Part shown: positions 11,701 to 23,900 of the stretch, piece by piece
Layout: every line of letters begins with the position of its first letter
Position numbering within the stretch: the stretch's first letter is position 1
NCBI RefSeq assembly: GCF_018691265.1
Contig: NW_024881321.1
Coordinates: 13,705,387-13,769,386, forward strand
DNA: 64,000 bases
Source of the DNA: Tyto alba
Lineage: Eukaryota; Chordata; Aves; Strigiformes; Tytonidae
Reading direction: 5' to 3'
Translations under genes and position numbers: made by a program
The notes under the pieces: model-generated
Told to the model about the DNA's origin: nothing
What the model saw: only the letters and a program-made list of their open reading frames with translations
Database searches by the model: none

Positions 11701-14700
11701 AGTAATGCTAACTTTCATACTAAAAAGAAAAATATTCTGAGTTGCATGCATCTCTTTGTTGAACATTATCCCATTTAAGTCATCAAAGTTTAATGACTCT
11801 TGTTGTCTGCTCTGTGATAAAAGCAAGAATTTCTCATAACACCACCTGTGGGATTTAGCTCAATGCTGAGCTGAAAGTCAGCAGAAAACACATGCAAGGA
11901 CCAGGTTCAAAGTGATATTTGGAAGCTGACAGTATTAGCACTATGTACCAGCAGTGAATATGAAACATATCCCATAATCTGTAAATGGTATGACTTCTTA
12001 ACATCTTCATATATTCACTGGTAAAGCTATTTAATATGCATATAATGCTTTATATTGGAGCCTATATGCTTTTATTTTTAATATCAGCTGTGTAAAATTA
12101 ACATGTAAAACTCAGGAATGGGTCACTCCTGCACATTTTGAATAATCTGAACAGTTGCAGATGGGTTTTTTCTTTATGATTCTTATTTAAAAATCTGTAA
12201 CTATCTATTTTCTGATATTTGAAGTTTGGGGTTCAATCTGTCACCTGTTGAAGTAGGTAAGTATGTCTAAGCTAACAACAGGCATCTCATTAAGGAGTTT
12301 AAATGAAAAATTAGAAATAACCTTTAAAGCAAGAAGGACAAGTTTAACACCTTTCTTTCCCTCTGCTCCCCGTGACTGTATTTCATACTAATTTCCTCAA
12401 GGTACCAATCAGTATTTCACAAGAAGTTCCCTGACAGAGAGAAAGATACCATGTATCAGGTAGCCTTTGTATTCTTGCTGTGGCACTTCCTTTTCACCCA
12501 CTCTCTGCTATATATGGCTCAATTATCATTTCTGAGACTAAACTGTATCAGGAGAAGGCAAACTAAAAACAACTTCCATTTGTAATTTCTATAAAATATG
12601 ATGTCTTCTGAAAACTGTAAGTGGAACTGTGTGCTGCTGAGAATGTTTGCCCTATACATAAAGAGTAGGACAAGTGTCCTCTCAGGCGTTTCGTCCAACA
12701 ATCACTGGAATAACTGGGAATGTTATTTTTTATTTAACCAAGTGCATGTTCAGACTTCTGCAATGAAATGTAAAGCAGCACGGTTCTGTGTCTGATTGTA
12801 AAAATGCTTTTTAATCAGCACTGATAGCCAGCTATCTCTTCGTTCTTCTTCAGGCATGGAATTTCACATTCCTCAGTATCAGTGCCAGATTCTCTCCTTA
12901 GATTCAGCACTAGTTCAAGCACTTCATCAAAGCTTCAACCCTTTGAATTTACAGTTTTCTTCAGAAGCATGGTGCAAGTGCAATGACAGGACTGAAAACT
13001 TGGACAAAGCTATTTTCTGGGTATTAGAGATGAAATATATAACCTTTAGAACTGATCTTACATGCTACCATCTGGAGGTCAAATAGAAGGGCCATAGGAT
13101 GGAAAAAGACCTGGATATAATCCAGTTCAAACCGTATGAATTGTAGGTAAATGTTCCATACAGGGTCTATGGAATATCTACTGTATACGACCTTGTATAT
13201 CACAGACCACATAACGCTTTCTAGCATCCTGTTATGAAGTGAAGATTTATGGTAAAAGTTCAAAACTCTCAAACACACAGTACTTCAGAAAGAAAGAAGA
13301 ATCTCTATCCACGTCCAGGATTCCTGCAGTCAGAGGAAATTTGAGAGGTATAATTTTCACCATGGGCTTTTACCCACATATAACCCACATGTAGCACTTC
13401 TATTACACAAGCTCCTCAGCTTATACTTTTCTTGAAGTGGCTTGTTATTTAGACACTATAAAAGGAAAGTACTTCCTTTGGATAGGGAAAGAAGTCCCCT
13501 TCATAAGAAAAATTGCTTAATGCCTCCCAAATGTGTAAGAAAAGTGAAAAACGATAGCTCTTTTGAGGCAGGGCTTATGGCTTAGTGAGCTTATTAGTTC
13601 TCTGAATGAGGAGTTGTCTGCCCTGCATTTCTTCAGTTTCATTTAACGTACAGACAAAATACCCGTAGACTAAAATGAAATGTATTAGGCTGCTCATGCC
13701 AAATAGCAAAAGGAGAGGTGTTTAATAATCTTTTTAATGTCTATCAAATATACGTTATTCTAAAAGAATCCCAGTTTCTCAGGATATCTTAGCTATTTTC
13801 CTATCTGATATTCAGTGTTATTTGATTTGTTTGTGGGAGAAGATTTTAAAGGAAAAGCAGAGCTAATTTTCTGTGTCAGCTTAACAAATAAAATCTGTGT
13901 ACTGTGGATAGCAATCATTAAAAGGATCTGTCATTAAAAATTGATCTGAAATGGGTTTTCTTTGTTAGTCTTTTGATAGGAGATAGTAATTAGAATTGTT
14001 TGAAGAAAGGTGAGTGATACTATGAAACAAAACATGCCATATTGATTTAGGAAGCCATTAAAGAACACAGAAGCAATTTTTTTCTTCTATTTTTCACACT
14101 TGCATGCAGGGCATCCCCTTAACTGAAAATATGATTACCATCGGCTGATTACCAAGGAAGTTTACATATCACTCACTTGGTATTTAAATGGCTAAGCTAC
14201 AAGAAACAAATGGTTTATTGAATTGGAAGGGTAATTGTAAATAAGAGTTCAAATATCTGCACAAAGTTCTTTCATGGCACAAGAAATTTGTAGACTAAAT
14301 CAGCTGATTTGTATTGATTGCTCCAGTAGTCCATTAAGTATAGACACCTATAACTATATTCAAATATTGATATGGTATCATTTGCACATGAAGAGGAAGA
14401 ATAGGTTGGTAAAATTTGCCCAAAGCACCTCATACTTTGCAGAAATTTACAATTACAGGAGCCTTTATAGACCTCAAGATTCGTATCTTAACAAGCAAAA
14501 TAACATCTTAAATTATTTTAAGGACTCCTTCCATATGATGCATAAAATAATATCATTTCTGGTTAGAACATAACTTTAAATACTGGGAAGAACTGTGAAA
14601 TTATCTGTGTAAAACTGGATTCATGCATTGGAGCTATTAGATTGTTCACAGCTTTTTCAAGCATTAGAACCCTCATTAAAGTATTCTTGTCTTAATTCTC

Positions 14701-15229
14701 TTAAAAAAAAAGTTGCAATTGACACTCTAATGCTGCCTTACTTAATCTTCATGTATAATTTATTCATCATACACTGCCATTGCTAAATCATTTAAGAATA
14801 AATTTTCATTGTAAGAGGAGTGTCACTATAGTTAGATCATTATGTACTTCTAAGAAAATGTATTACTCTAGAGAGAAGAAAATATTTTTAGCTTTCTTAT
14901 CTTCATTTTTTTTCCAGTGATATCTTTTTATCTTTCTTGTGTTTTCCTCATCTTTTAAGCTCTCATTCAGAAAAAGCTTGGCAATTGCTAAGTTTAAGCA
15001 TATGCTTAGAGTTGATGAAACTGAAAAATGTGGTTTAAAATGTGGTTAATTATTTTGATGAAAAGTGATATTTTCACAAGTTAAGGACTCAGAGAATTGG
15101 CTATGTTTGCTCTCCTTGGTATAAGTCACTCATTATACCTTCATTATATCTCTATGACAGTATAGCTGTACTGCAACTGCAATGTAGATTGGCAGACCTG
15201 TATTAACTATTCTCCAGGCTATGAAATTA
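8731..15229. other. Long AT-rich stretch, no gene recognised
   Basis: The only marked local feature is the A-run at 10771-10789. The open frames here (up to about 103 codons at 10876-11187) show no recognisable domain. The 10900-11000 segment (TAGGCAGGGACCA, then TAGCAGTACAG) weakly recalls the same old SINE-type tail as 3930-4036, but I cannot support it as a copy. Confidence 0.45.
10771..10789 (+). repeat. (A)19 run after a G-run
   Basis: A GGGGG tract is followed by 19 A. This is simple sequence with no retroposon body evident. Confidence 0.9.
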
Positions 15230-15253
15230 CAACAACAACAACAAAAAAAAAAA
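15230..15253 (+). repeat. (AAC)n followed by poly(A)
   Basis: Four to five ACA units run into an A tract; a short microsatellite. Confidence 0.85.
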
Positions 15254-15698
15254 GTCACATGACTAGAAAACGCTCCTATTAGGCTCATGTTTGGTTTTGG
15301 GGGTGTGAGTGGCAATAGTCTTACCTAATATAAGTCACCAAGAAGGTTGTGTATTTAGTTTAAACTTGACAGTTGGATGGAATTCAGTTCCCAAAACGTT
15401 TAATCTAATGACATTTTAAATATCTTGGTATACCTTGTGTTGCTTTCAGCAACAGCTCCAAAGGGGTCTCTTTTGTCATGTTTGCCAACCCCATCTTGAT
15501 GACTCAGGTATCTGTTGTGGTTTGAGCCTGGTCAGCATCCAAACACCACGCAGCCACTCACTCCCCCTTCTCTTCCAGCAATGAGAAGGGACCGATGAGC
15601 CAGGCTTGGGGTTTGAGATAGGACTGGGAGGGGCAAATCACCCATTATGTTCATGAGCAAAAGGCAGACTCATTAGGGGAAGAAAAAAAGAACATACA

Positions 15699-15704
15699 TT
15701 TATT
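15699..15704 (-). promoter_or_regulatory. LTR polyadenylation signal AATAAA
   Basis: Minus-strand AATAAA (TTTATT on the plus strand), about 190 bp before the 3' end of the LTR. This is the usual place for the R-region poly(A) signal. Confidence 0.6.
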
Positions 15705-15854
15705 ACAGACACTAACAACACTTAACAGAGTAGGACAGTGAGAAGCATTGCCACATCTTGAGAACACCTTCCCCCCACCCCTCCCTTCTTCCCGGGCTCA
15801 GTTCTGCTCCTTATATCTCTACCTCCTCCCCGCAGTGGCGCAGGGGCAGGGAAT

Positions 15855-15880
15855 GGGGGGGGGGGGGGTGCGGGGGGGGG
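15855..15880 (+). repeat. G14-TGC-G9 tract inside the LTR
   Basis: Two long G-runs are separated by TGC. They have quadruplex-forming potential on the plus strand; the LTR transcript would carry the C-rich complement. Confidence 0.85.
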
Positions 15881-16442
15881 TGCAGTCAGTGCTACCACTT
15901 CTTCCAACTTTGGTGGGGGGAGCTTCTGGAACTTCTTCCCCCTGCTCCATCGTGGTCCCCCTCTCACAGAAGACAGTCCTCCACAAACTTTCTCCGATGT
16001 GAGTTCCTCCCATGGGCTGCAGCATTTCCTCACACTGCTCCATCATGGGTCACCAACTTTCTCCTACTGGAGTCCCTCCCATGAGCTGCAGCCCTTCCCG
16101 AGCTGCTCCAGCATGGGACGCGCCTGCATGCTGCAATCCTCCGAGCACTGAACTGCAACAGCGGGGGCTACCTTTTCCCACAAGACCCCGGCCTTTTTTG
16201 GGCACAGCACCTTGATCATCCAGGCGAAAAACACGGGCCATAAATCAATGTCTGCTCCACTGTAGATCTTCATGGGTGGCAGGGCAGGGCTGCCCTGCCA
16301 TCTCACCACAGGATACAGGGGGGGTCTCTGCTCTGGCACACCTCCCCCCTCCTTTCTTCCTCCATTCCTCCACTGACCTTGGTGTTCATGCAGCTGCAGC
16401 AATTCCTCCTCACAAGTCCCACTCCTCCTCACCACATCCCTT

Positions 16443-16450
16443 CTTAAATA
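16443..16450 (-). promoter_or_regulatory. LTR TATA-like box
   Basis: Minus-strand TATTTAAG, about 160 bp from the 5' end of the LTR. The same motif in the same context, followed by AAGGG, occurs in the LTR at 59.5 kb. Confidence 0.5.
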
Positions 16451-16607
16451 CATTATCGCAGAGGCGGAGCTGATTGGCTCAGTTTTGGTGCAGAGATGAG
16501 GCTGACTTGGAGCTGGAGGAGCTTTGAGAAGCTTCTCACAGGGGGCGACCCCTATAGCCCCCTCCCCTGCTACCAAAAAACCCCACCACTCACTCAAACC
16601 CAGGACA

Positions 16608-19115
16608 GCATCCTAGAGCACTTGAAACAGAGAATCTCTGTTTTGAGGCAAGTGAAGTTCATCTTTGACTTTTCAAAGGGAATTACCTTCTGGAGGTGTA
16701 CTCTGCTTTCATTAGATAAATAGAGTTTGGGACAACTACTTTGGACATGGTGACTAAATTTTGGGCAACTGAAGTTAGGTGAAATAATTTATTTTCCATG
16801 CATTCCATACTAGCTGGATTAATAATCAGTCTCTGCTCTGTGACATAATTATATATTCTATGAATAATACTGAAAAATATATGAAATACAGTACATTAAA
16901 ATCTGCAGTAAGGTATATAAAATATTAGTAGGGAGAACAGTATGTTTAATATTATATTCTTTGTTCTATATGCAGGTTAGAAGGAGATTTTGGTCTTCAA
17001 GTTGTTGTGGCTATGTTTTGTTGTCCAGTTTACAGACTTGTAATATGGCACTTACTCTAAATCTGTTTCTTAGCCTCCTTGAAGTGTGAAAAATTAAAGT
17101 ATGAGATTTACATTAGAAAGCATATCAATTACCTGTGATAATAAAGATAAGCCTATGTATTTTATATGTATATATGTTCTAAGAACTTTAGAAAGAACAC
17201 TTCATAGGCTAGGGAAAGGGGGATAGAACAGCATAAAAGTATGATTTTTTTTTTTATTAAATTTTAAATATTTTTTCAGTACTTTATATAACCTATATTT
17301 TAACATTATGTTTTTGCAATTGTGTTTTATTACTTAGTAGATGATCATGACCTAAATGTCTAGGTCAATATATAATATTTGAACTTTACTTGAAAGCTAC
17401 ATGATGATGATAAAGAGTAGGAGAAAGCATTAAGTGAGCTGTTGGTGTTTTACATAGGAATGTTAAAGTTTCTGAATTTTAGGTTTTATTGTTCTTAAGA
17501 ATACTACAGTTTCCTTTCTTTCAAATTTCTTATTTCCTGTAGAATGTCCTAATAAATTTTTTTAAAAACTACTGGAGGGACATATCTGACAATTAGTGTC
17601 AGGGATTTTTAAGGGAATTTGGTTATTTTTAGTAAGAGAAAGCTTAATCTAATATTTCTGTTTATTCCTAATTATGTGTTTTAAAGTATCCTCAGTCAAG
17701 AAGATGCTCCAAAGGCTTGCTTTTGCTGAGTACCTGCTAAACAAAAGCTCTGACAGCATCCCAACTCCTGGGAACCTCTTAAACTGCACTTCTTTGCTAG
17801 CCCTGGTAGTTCTGTCTAGTTCTATAAAGCTCATAAAACTCCTCACTCCTCAGTGAAGACAGGAGAATAAACCACATTTGCCGTTTCTACAACATGCTGT
17901 TTTGGGGATATGCTGTTCTGAAATACATTAGGATAATGTAACAAATGCAAATTACCACTGATTTTACAGCCTCTCAAATCTCACAAATGCCTTGTCCAAT
18001 TACCCTCAAACTTTCTAGGGGAAAAAAAAAAAAAAAAATCATCTTCTTTCTGAACACCACACAAGAGAAATTTCTAATAGAACAGTCTGATGTTAAAATT
18101 AGATGGTAGGGCCTAATTGAGCTTATAATGGAAGGTACTTACAACCTTAGCCATGGAATGACTACCACGGCTCCATAATACCATCTATTTCAGAAAATCA
18201 GAAAGCTTTAGACAGACTGTCTGACAGAGTATTCAGAAATGGGGGGCAAAAATACTTAGCCAAGATAGGTCTGTGTTTATCACTATGCTGATATCGCCAC
18301 TTATTGTATATCGAGAAAAAACCTACTGTTATGTTGCCCAACTAAACATTGCCCAATTTTGTGTTGAAAATCTATGACAGACAAGTACTTTGGGGACTAT
18401 GTTTACTAAAGTCAGCTGAGTTATTCTGTGTTTTCAACACATGGCAAAATATGATAAGAATCTGTCCTTAATTGACCTACCAAAACAGTTATTTTTCAGC
18501 TTTTGGCTAAGGCATCACCACTTTTCTTAGCTGGGCCAGCTCCATATCTATACACATTCACGCACATTTGTTTTGTAACACATTTGAATGTCATGGACAA
18601 AAACTTTGCTCGTGGGAGTAAATAGTTTCCCTCATACATCTCTATGATTGAAGTTTGGCCTTGGGAGACCATTTTTATGCAGGTAATCAGGCCTGCATTA
18701 ATTTCACTTAGATTTAGACACCTAATGTAAGTGTCTAAATTACAACCAGAGAGGCCATAAGGTGATTCAGATCTCCACTGACTGTGTGAGGAGCTGACAG
18801 AACACTGCTTGATTAGGTATCTGAAACTAGCTGGGATAAATGTTATTCACTGTGTCTAGTTCTCCCAAGCCAGGTGACGCATAAATAGGAAGAAAGCACA
18901 GTGTTGACTCCACTCCTCAATGCAGTGTCCAAGCCAGCTCTGTCTTATAAAGGGAATTGCTGTTTGCTGCTGGATTAGAACAACAGGAATTTACTATCCT
19001 GTTGAACAACCTGAGGACCATGGGTATGTGTCTCAAAGCATCTTTTCCTCACAGTGCCTCTCAGCGTTACTGACCGATGGACACACTGCTCCTTTCTTAG
19101 TTTTAAATTGAAGCC
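16608..19115. other. AT-rich DNA between LTR copies
   Basis: No gene recognised. It contains an A-run at 18022-18038 and the palindrome at 18712-18740, listed separately. Confidence 0.5.
18712..18740. repeat. Perfect 10-bp inverted repeat, MITE-like
   Basis: The arms ATTTAGACAC and GTGTCTAAAT are perfectly complementary around a 9-nt loop. An overlapping alternative pairing CACTTA/TAAGTG (18705-18710 with 18728-18733) also exists. The TTAGACACCTAA core recalls small palindromic elements known from reptile and bird DNA. That link is from memory and uncertain. Confidence 0.5.
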
Positions 19116-19139
19116 TTTTGTTTTGTTTTGTTTTGTTTT
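19116..19139 (+). repeat. (TTTTG)n microsatellite
   Basis: About five TTTTG units lie shortly before the truncated LTR. Confidence 0.9.
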
Positions 19140-19180
19140 CTCTTCCATATTTTTAAAACAAGTGGAACTGAGGAAAGATG

Positions 19181-19731
19181 CAGGCTGTGGGGCGACCTCC
19201 GTGCGGGGAGGCCGGGGCTGCCCGGGGCCGGACACAGCCGGTTCCAGCCGGCTCCAACCCACCCACCGCAGGGCACGGCTCGGCCCCTCGGCCAGGGTGG
19301 GGGCATCCCGGGGGAAAATGTACTTGAGAAAGGGTAAAAAATGTTTCCTGGCAGTGAGAAGTGAAGAAAAAATGTGAAACAGCCCTGCAGGCACCAAGGA
19401 GAGAGAAGAAGAAGGGAAAGAAGTTCCCCAGGTACCGGGGCGGAGACTCCTCTGCAACTGCTGGAGAAGAGACCACACCAGAGCGGGTTTGTCCCTGCAT
19501 CAGGAATGCAGGAGTGAAGTTAGGCCTGGAGAAAAGAGGGGAGTGAGGGGAAGGTGTTGCTTTAAATTTTTTTTGTATCTGTTTCTCACCACTCAGCTCT
19601 ATTTTAGTTGGTAATGCATTAAATTAATTCCTCCCAAGTCAAGTCTGTTTTGCCTGTGGTGGTAATTGGTAAGGGACCTCCCTGTCTTTATCTTGACTCA
19701 TGAAGTTTTTTGTCTTATTCTCTTGCCCTCA
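19181..19731 (+). mobile_element. Truncated, internally deleted solo LTR relative of the 51.5 kb copy
   Basis: About 70 bp (19202-19277) is almost identical to 51600-51675: a GC-rich block containing GCCGGACACAGCCGG and CCCACCCACCGCAGGGCA. The tail (TCTGTTTTGCCTGTGGTGGTAATTGG region to about 19731) matches the 3' part of the plus-strand LTRs. The start is missing and the last 100 bp or so are gone. The central minisatellite is deleted, apparently near 19500. It has AATGCATTAA where the 59.5 kb LTR has AATAAATTAA, so the poly(A) signal is lost; the 51.5 kb copy shares this change. Confidence 0.8.
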
Positions 19732-20941
19732 ATGACATCAATACATCAACTTTCTGTATATAAAATTGCAGATCCTTCTGTTCTCTTCAATACCAAGAGG
19801 GATCCTTCCAATAAAAAATACAGTAGATTCCCATTTAGTGTAAGTCAGTATAGATCTTTATGTCATGGAAATAATTATTGAGGTGAGTTCTGTCCATAAA
19901 GACATCATCTCTGAAGCTGCATTGAATTTGACATGGTGACAAAGATAGATGTGTAAGTTATGTCTTCGTGTAAATATAACACATTTACTTTTTATAAGTG
20001 GATATCTATTCTTTTAGGGATACAAAGCACATATCTATTGAGGTTAATGGAAACAAAAAGAATGAACTGCCTGCTAAAATTTGAGATAATTTTAATAATA
20101 ACTGGTACTTTAACTTGTCAGAAAGTAGAAAAAGTCCAGAAATTTTAAGAAGTAGTTTTCATTTATATTGTTTGGACAGAAATTTTGGAGTCTCTTCAGC
20201 TGGAAGTACAGCATTTATTTTTGTTATGCTGATTATATTGTACATCTATCCGTACCACAGTGCTCTCAGCATGGGTCTGTTCTCAGCCTCGTTGTTCTGC
20301 TCCTAGGTAATTCATTGCTTCTTTAATTTTGCTGACTCCTATCTCTGAACTCACCAGACTAATTTATCTCTGGATATGGCAGTACATGTTTTGTTATGAC
20401 AAAAGAGAGGAATTACTGATGGTCACAGCTGGTAGATTTCTGTTGGAGGAAGATTGAGAGACTAATTCAAATCTAGAAAGCAGCAAATAATGCTTTGAAA
20501 TGTAATGAAGGCTATGGACCTGTACTAAATAAACAATAGTACACACATTACTGATGTCTTTTCCATTCAGAATTTAACATAAAATAGTTAAAATTAAGGC
20601 CACTGTATTCAGTGTTTGATAGAGCTTTACTGTATTTTTTTGCATATAAGAAAGATCTGTGCCTAGAGACATTTTAAGACATCTTTATTTCTCCCTGGTG
20701 CTCTCATATATTTTATTTCAGTTATATTCTATACTGCATAGATCTCTGTCTACAAGCAGTGCCTTTGAGAATGTCAGGCCTTGGCTGTGTGAATAAGCTG
20801 TGTGAAAATCATATTTTCTTCCTGAGGCTTATAATTTAGAACCACTGAATATTGGTATGGGTTGCAAAAATGTTAAGTTCTTGATCTTTCTTATCATGAT
20901 TTTGGTGCTTTTCATGAAATATAGTAATTATTGTGTAACCT

Positions 20942-20965
20942 ATATCATATATAGCTATATGATAT
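20942..20965. repeat. AT-rich near-palindrome
   Basis: Centred on TATAGCTATA with flanks ATATCATA and TGATAT. Near-perfect dyad symmetry apart from an extra TA on the left. Confidence 0.6.
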
Positions 20966-23900
20966 GTTTGCATGACTACATAATAATTTAATCTGCAGTA
21001 TAGGAAGTATTCATACTCAGGATGTCACTGAATTGTGGATTAGTTACAAGCATCCTGAGTAAGGAAGGATGTAAGAATGGATTTTGTCAGTATCTGTAGC
21101 ATGCACCATCCACCCTCTCTCTCCTTCAGTAAGGTTTAACTAGAATGACTCATAGAATTACTCAATAGCCTATTCAGATAATTTACCTACACGCTGACAC
21201 ACTTATGTAAGACATGGGATTGTCAGTAATTTACCTGCCATGGTAATTAGTTTGCTGTATTAGCTATAAATGTGGCTCATAGTGTATTTGCTATAGCTCA
21301 TTGTCTATTTAACTCTTCCAGAGTCAGCTATTTTTATGGTCTGACCCCTGAAGTTAGCAATACTGCTGATCTTAGACACCTGTCTTATAACAGATGCCTA
21401 TTTCTCTCTATAAACCAGGCACTTGCCTATAATATTAATAAAATATTTTTAAGTTAGTCCCCCTATCACTGGCTTAAAATTTGAGACTTTCAGGTTGTAG
21501 TAGGATGCAGTGTTTCTTAATCATGTGTTTAAAAAAAATAAACAAAAAGTCACAATGTACTTGATAGCAAATGACAATACTTTAATACTGTGATAATACT
21601 TTTCTTCATCTGTATTTTACAGACAGTGTTGTAAATTACTGCTGAAACTCCTGTCTGCACCAGAATCATGCCTGGAAATTTTCCACTCCCTCCATCTAAA
21701 AGACCACCATCTTTCTTCCTCCAACTCTTGTCATTGCCAAAACATATACTGTTTGCTTCCCAACAAAGACAGTAACTGAGCGGCATCTGTGAACCAACAT
21801 GCTGCAAACTGCAGAATGACAGGCAGTAACACCTGAAGGAACCTGCCCAGGAATTTGAACTCTGAACACATACTCTGTGATTGCTGCCTGCAGTCACCTG
21901 TTCTGTGTAAGTATATACTTATACACACACAAACATATATCAGACCAGGAACAAATGGACTAAGGAGCTCTTATAATTTAAATAATAGGGACAAATTCAA
22001 TCTCAGAAATTGTAGTATCACAAAGAAATAAAAGTGTTTCTGTTTGTCCTTCTACTGATCTTATATCAGTGAAGAACCTTTGCAATATCCTAAAGATGAC
22101 AGCTCAGTTTCCAAAATTTGGACCTACTTTAGCACTGCAATTCTTTAATGATTTATACCTGGTATGCATTCAGTCACAGACAGGAGAAAGAAAACAGCTT
22201 TTAGAAAGTCTTGGAGACATTACCACAATAATTGTATCAGCAAGGACTTTAGAGCACAGACAAAATACATGAAACAGAGGAACATTCACTATTCACTCAA
22301 GAATCACAAAGGAAAAGATCAGTGTTTGCTCAGTAAGGAAGGTCAAAATATGCAGAAGGAAGAAGGAATTTGCTGTCAAGACTGGGGTGCAGAAAATAGA
22401 TTTTTTTTCTGAAGTGCCGGTTGGTATCTCTAAAAATCTAGATTATTTTACAGATGCATTTTGCAGAATGCTGGTAGTTAATAAACAGATGGCTACATAA
22501 CAGATTTCGGCTGGAGAGTACCCATCACAGGACGGAAGAGTGGAGATATGACCTTGTGTTTTGAGGCTAGAGTGGGAGAAAAAAAGCAGTGTGCATCTGT
22601 GTTAAGTACCTAGCTGGAAGCCTGCAAAGTCAACTTGATTCAGTGAGCTTTGGAGAAGCAGGAGGTGGTCCAAGTAGTTACCTGGTGACTAAACACAGAA
22701 GTTACCTTATTATCAACCAAAAAGTTCTGGGCTTGAATATAACATTTACCATTTCTTTTAAACATAAAGCTCTGCTTCATTAGTACAGCAAGCTGTGTTG
22801 TTATATTTCACAGCTGTGCTGAGATTGACAGTAATATTGCAGCAAAATGAATATAGGTTTGTATTTGGGAAAGCAGATACTTAAATCTCTGTAATTAGGC
22901 TTCAGTAAGGAAAGTAGTTAGTGGTAGCTGTTGGCAACAGTGCTGTGCCAAGGGTTGTGCCTTTCTGAACCAAAAGGGTCATGCAAAAACTTTTATTACT
23001 TTCAAAATGCTAATTAAAGGGTCTGTCAGCATCTTGAAATACTCTTTCAGTAATTATGTCGTATTGTTAAGACAGCATTCACTAAAAGAATATGAGAAAA
23101 CATTTTGTAATCAATGTAAGTAGTAGCAATAAGGACTGGCCAATATCATCCTTATAGAATAATACTGTATATCATATTAGTGGAAAGTAATTTACCGTAT
23201 AAGACATCCTTCTCCTATATTCTAACAACAAAGAGGAAGTTTTATTCTCCACTCACTATTTCAGAAAGCCTTGTGTTTTTGTCTGATGAGAACATAGAAG
23301 CAGGACAGTTTAAAAGGTAAAGATGGTGACACTTGGTCAGATACAGGAAGAAATAGGGCCTATTTCTCTTCAACAACAATAGTTTTCACACTTTCCAAAC
23401 CTTTCCCTGGGGAACTTCAAAGAAAATCAGATGCGTACCATAATCAAGTAGAAATTTCCAGGATTAAGGCTTCAGTGTTTGTCATCTTTCTGAGGGCACA
23501 CTGAAAAATTTATGACAAGTTTTTTCCAACTTAATACTTGCAAGAAAAAAAAAAAACAAAACAGAGCTTTGTAGCGATGGTTTAGGTATTGATGATAAAA
23601 AAAGGGCTGATTAGGCTATTAAATCAGGAGTGTTCGCCATCTGGAAGAGCTATATCCTATATAACATCTGTTGATTTCACTCTCCAGAACATCTCTAAAA
23701 TACTTACAATTAAGAAAAGCAGTGACTATAAACATAGTTGACCATTACCGGAAGAAACACCCTATAACAGATGTAATTTTGATATCATGTATTTCAACAA
23801 TGCTTCATGCAATATTAATGGCCCTTCGTAACGTATTCTAATTTTAAAATTCATTGCTAAATTATTCAGCAGTCTATAAAACAGATGTATGGCACTGCAG

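Larger units (their letters stand above)
15513..16607 (-). mobile_element. Solo LTR of an avian ERVL-like retrovirus (minus strand)
   Basis: Read on the minus strand, the element starts TGTCCTGGGTTTGA at 16607 and ends CAAACCACAACA at 15513, so it has TG...CA ends and is about 1.1 kb. A TATA-like TATTTAAG and an AATAAA signal are in the expected order. The middle carries degenerate units with CTGCTCCA and CCATGGGCTGCAG, the same kind of internal repeat as in the LTRs at 51.5 and 59.5 kb. The flanks are GTATC (15508-15512) and GCATC (16608-16612), a 5-bp near-duplication that fits class III ERVs. No retroviral genes or second LTR adjoin it, so it is a solo LTR. The ORFs inside (up to 177 codons) come from GC-rich repeats and are not genes. 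Confidence 0.85.

Noticed and set aside
15722..16597. Open frames up to 177 codons on both strands
   Set aside because: They lie entirely inside the minus-strand LTR and come from GC-rich repeated units. There is no known domain, and overlapping frames are open on both strands.
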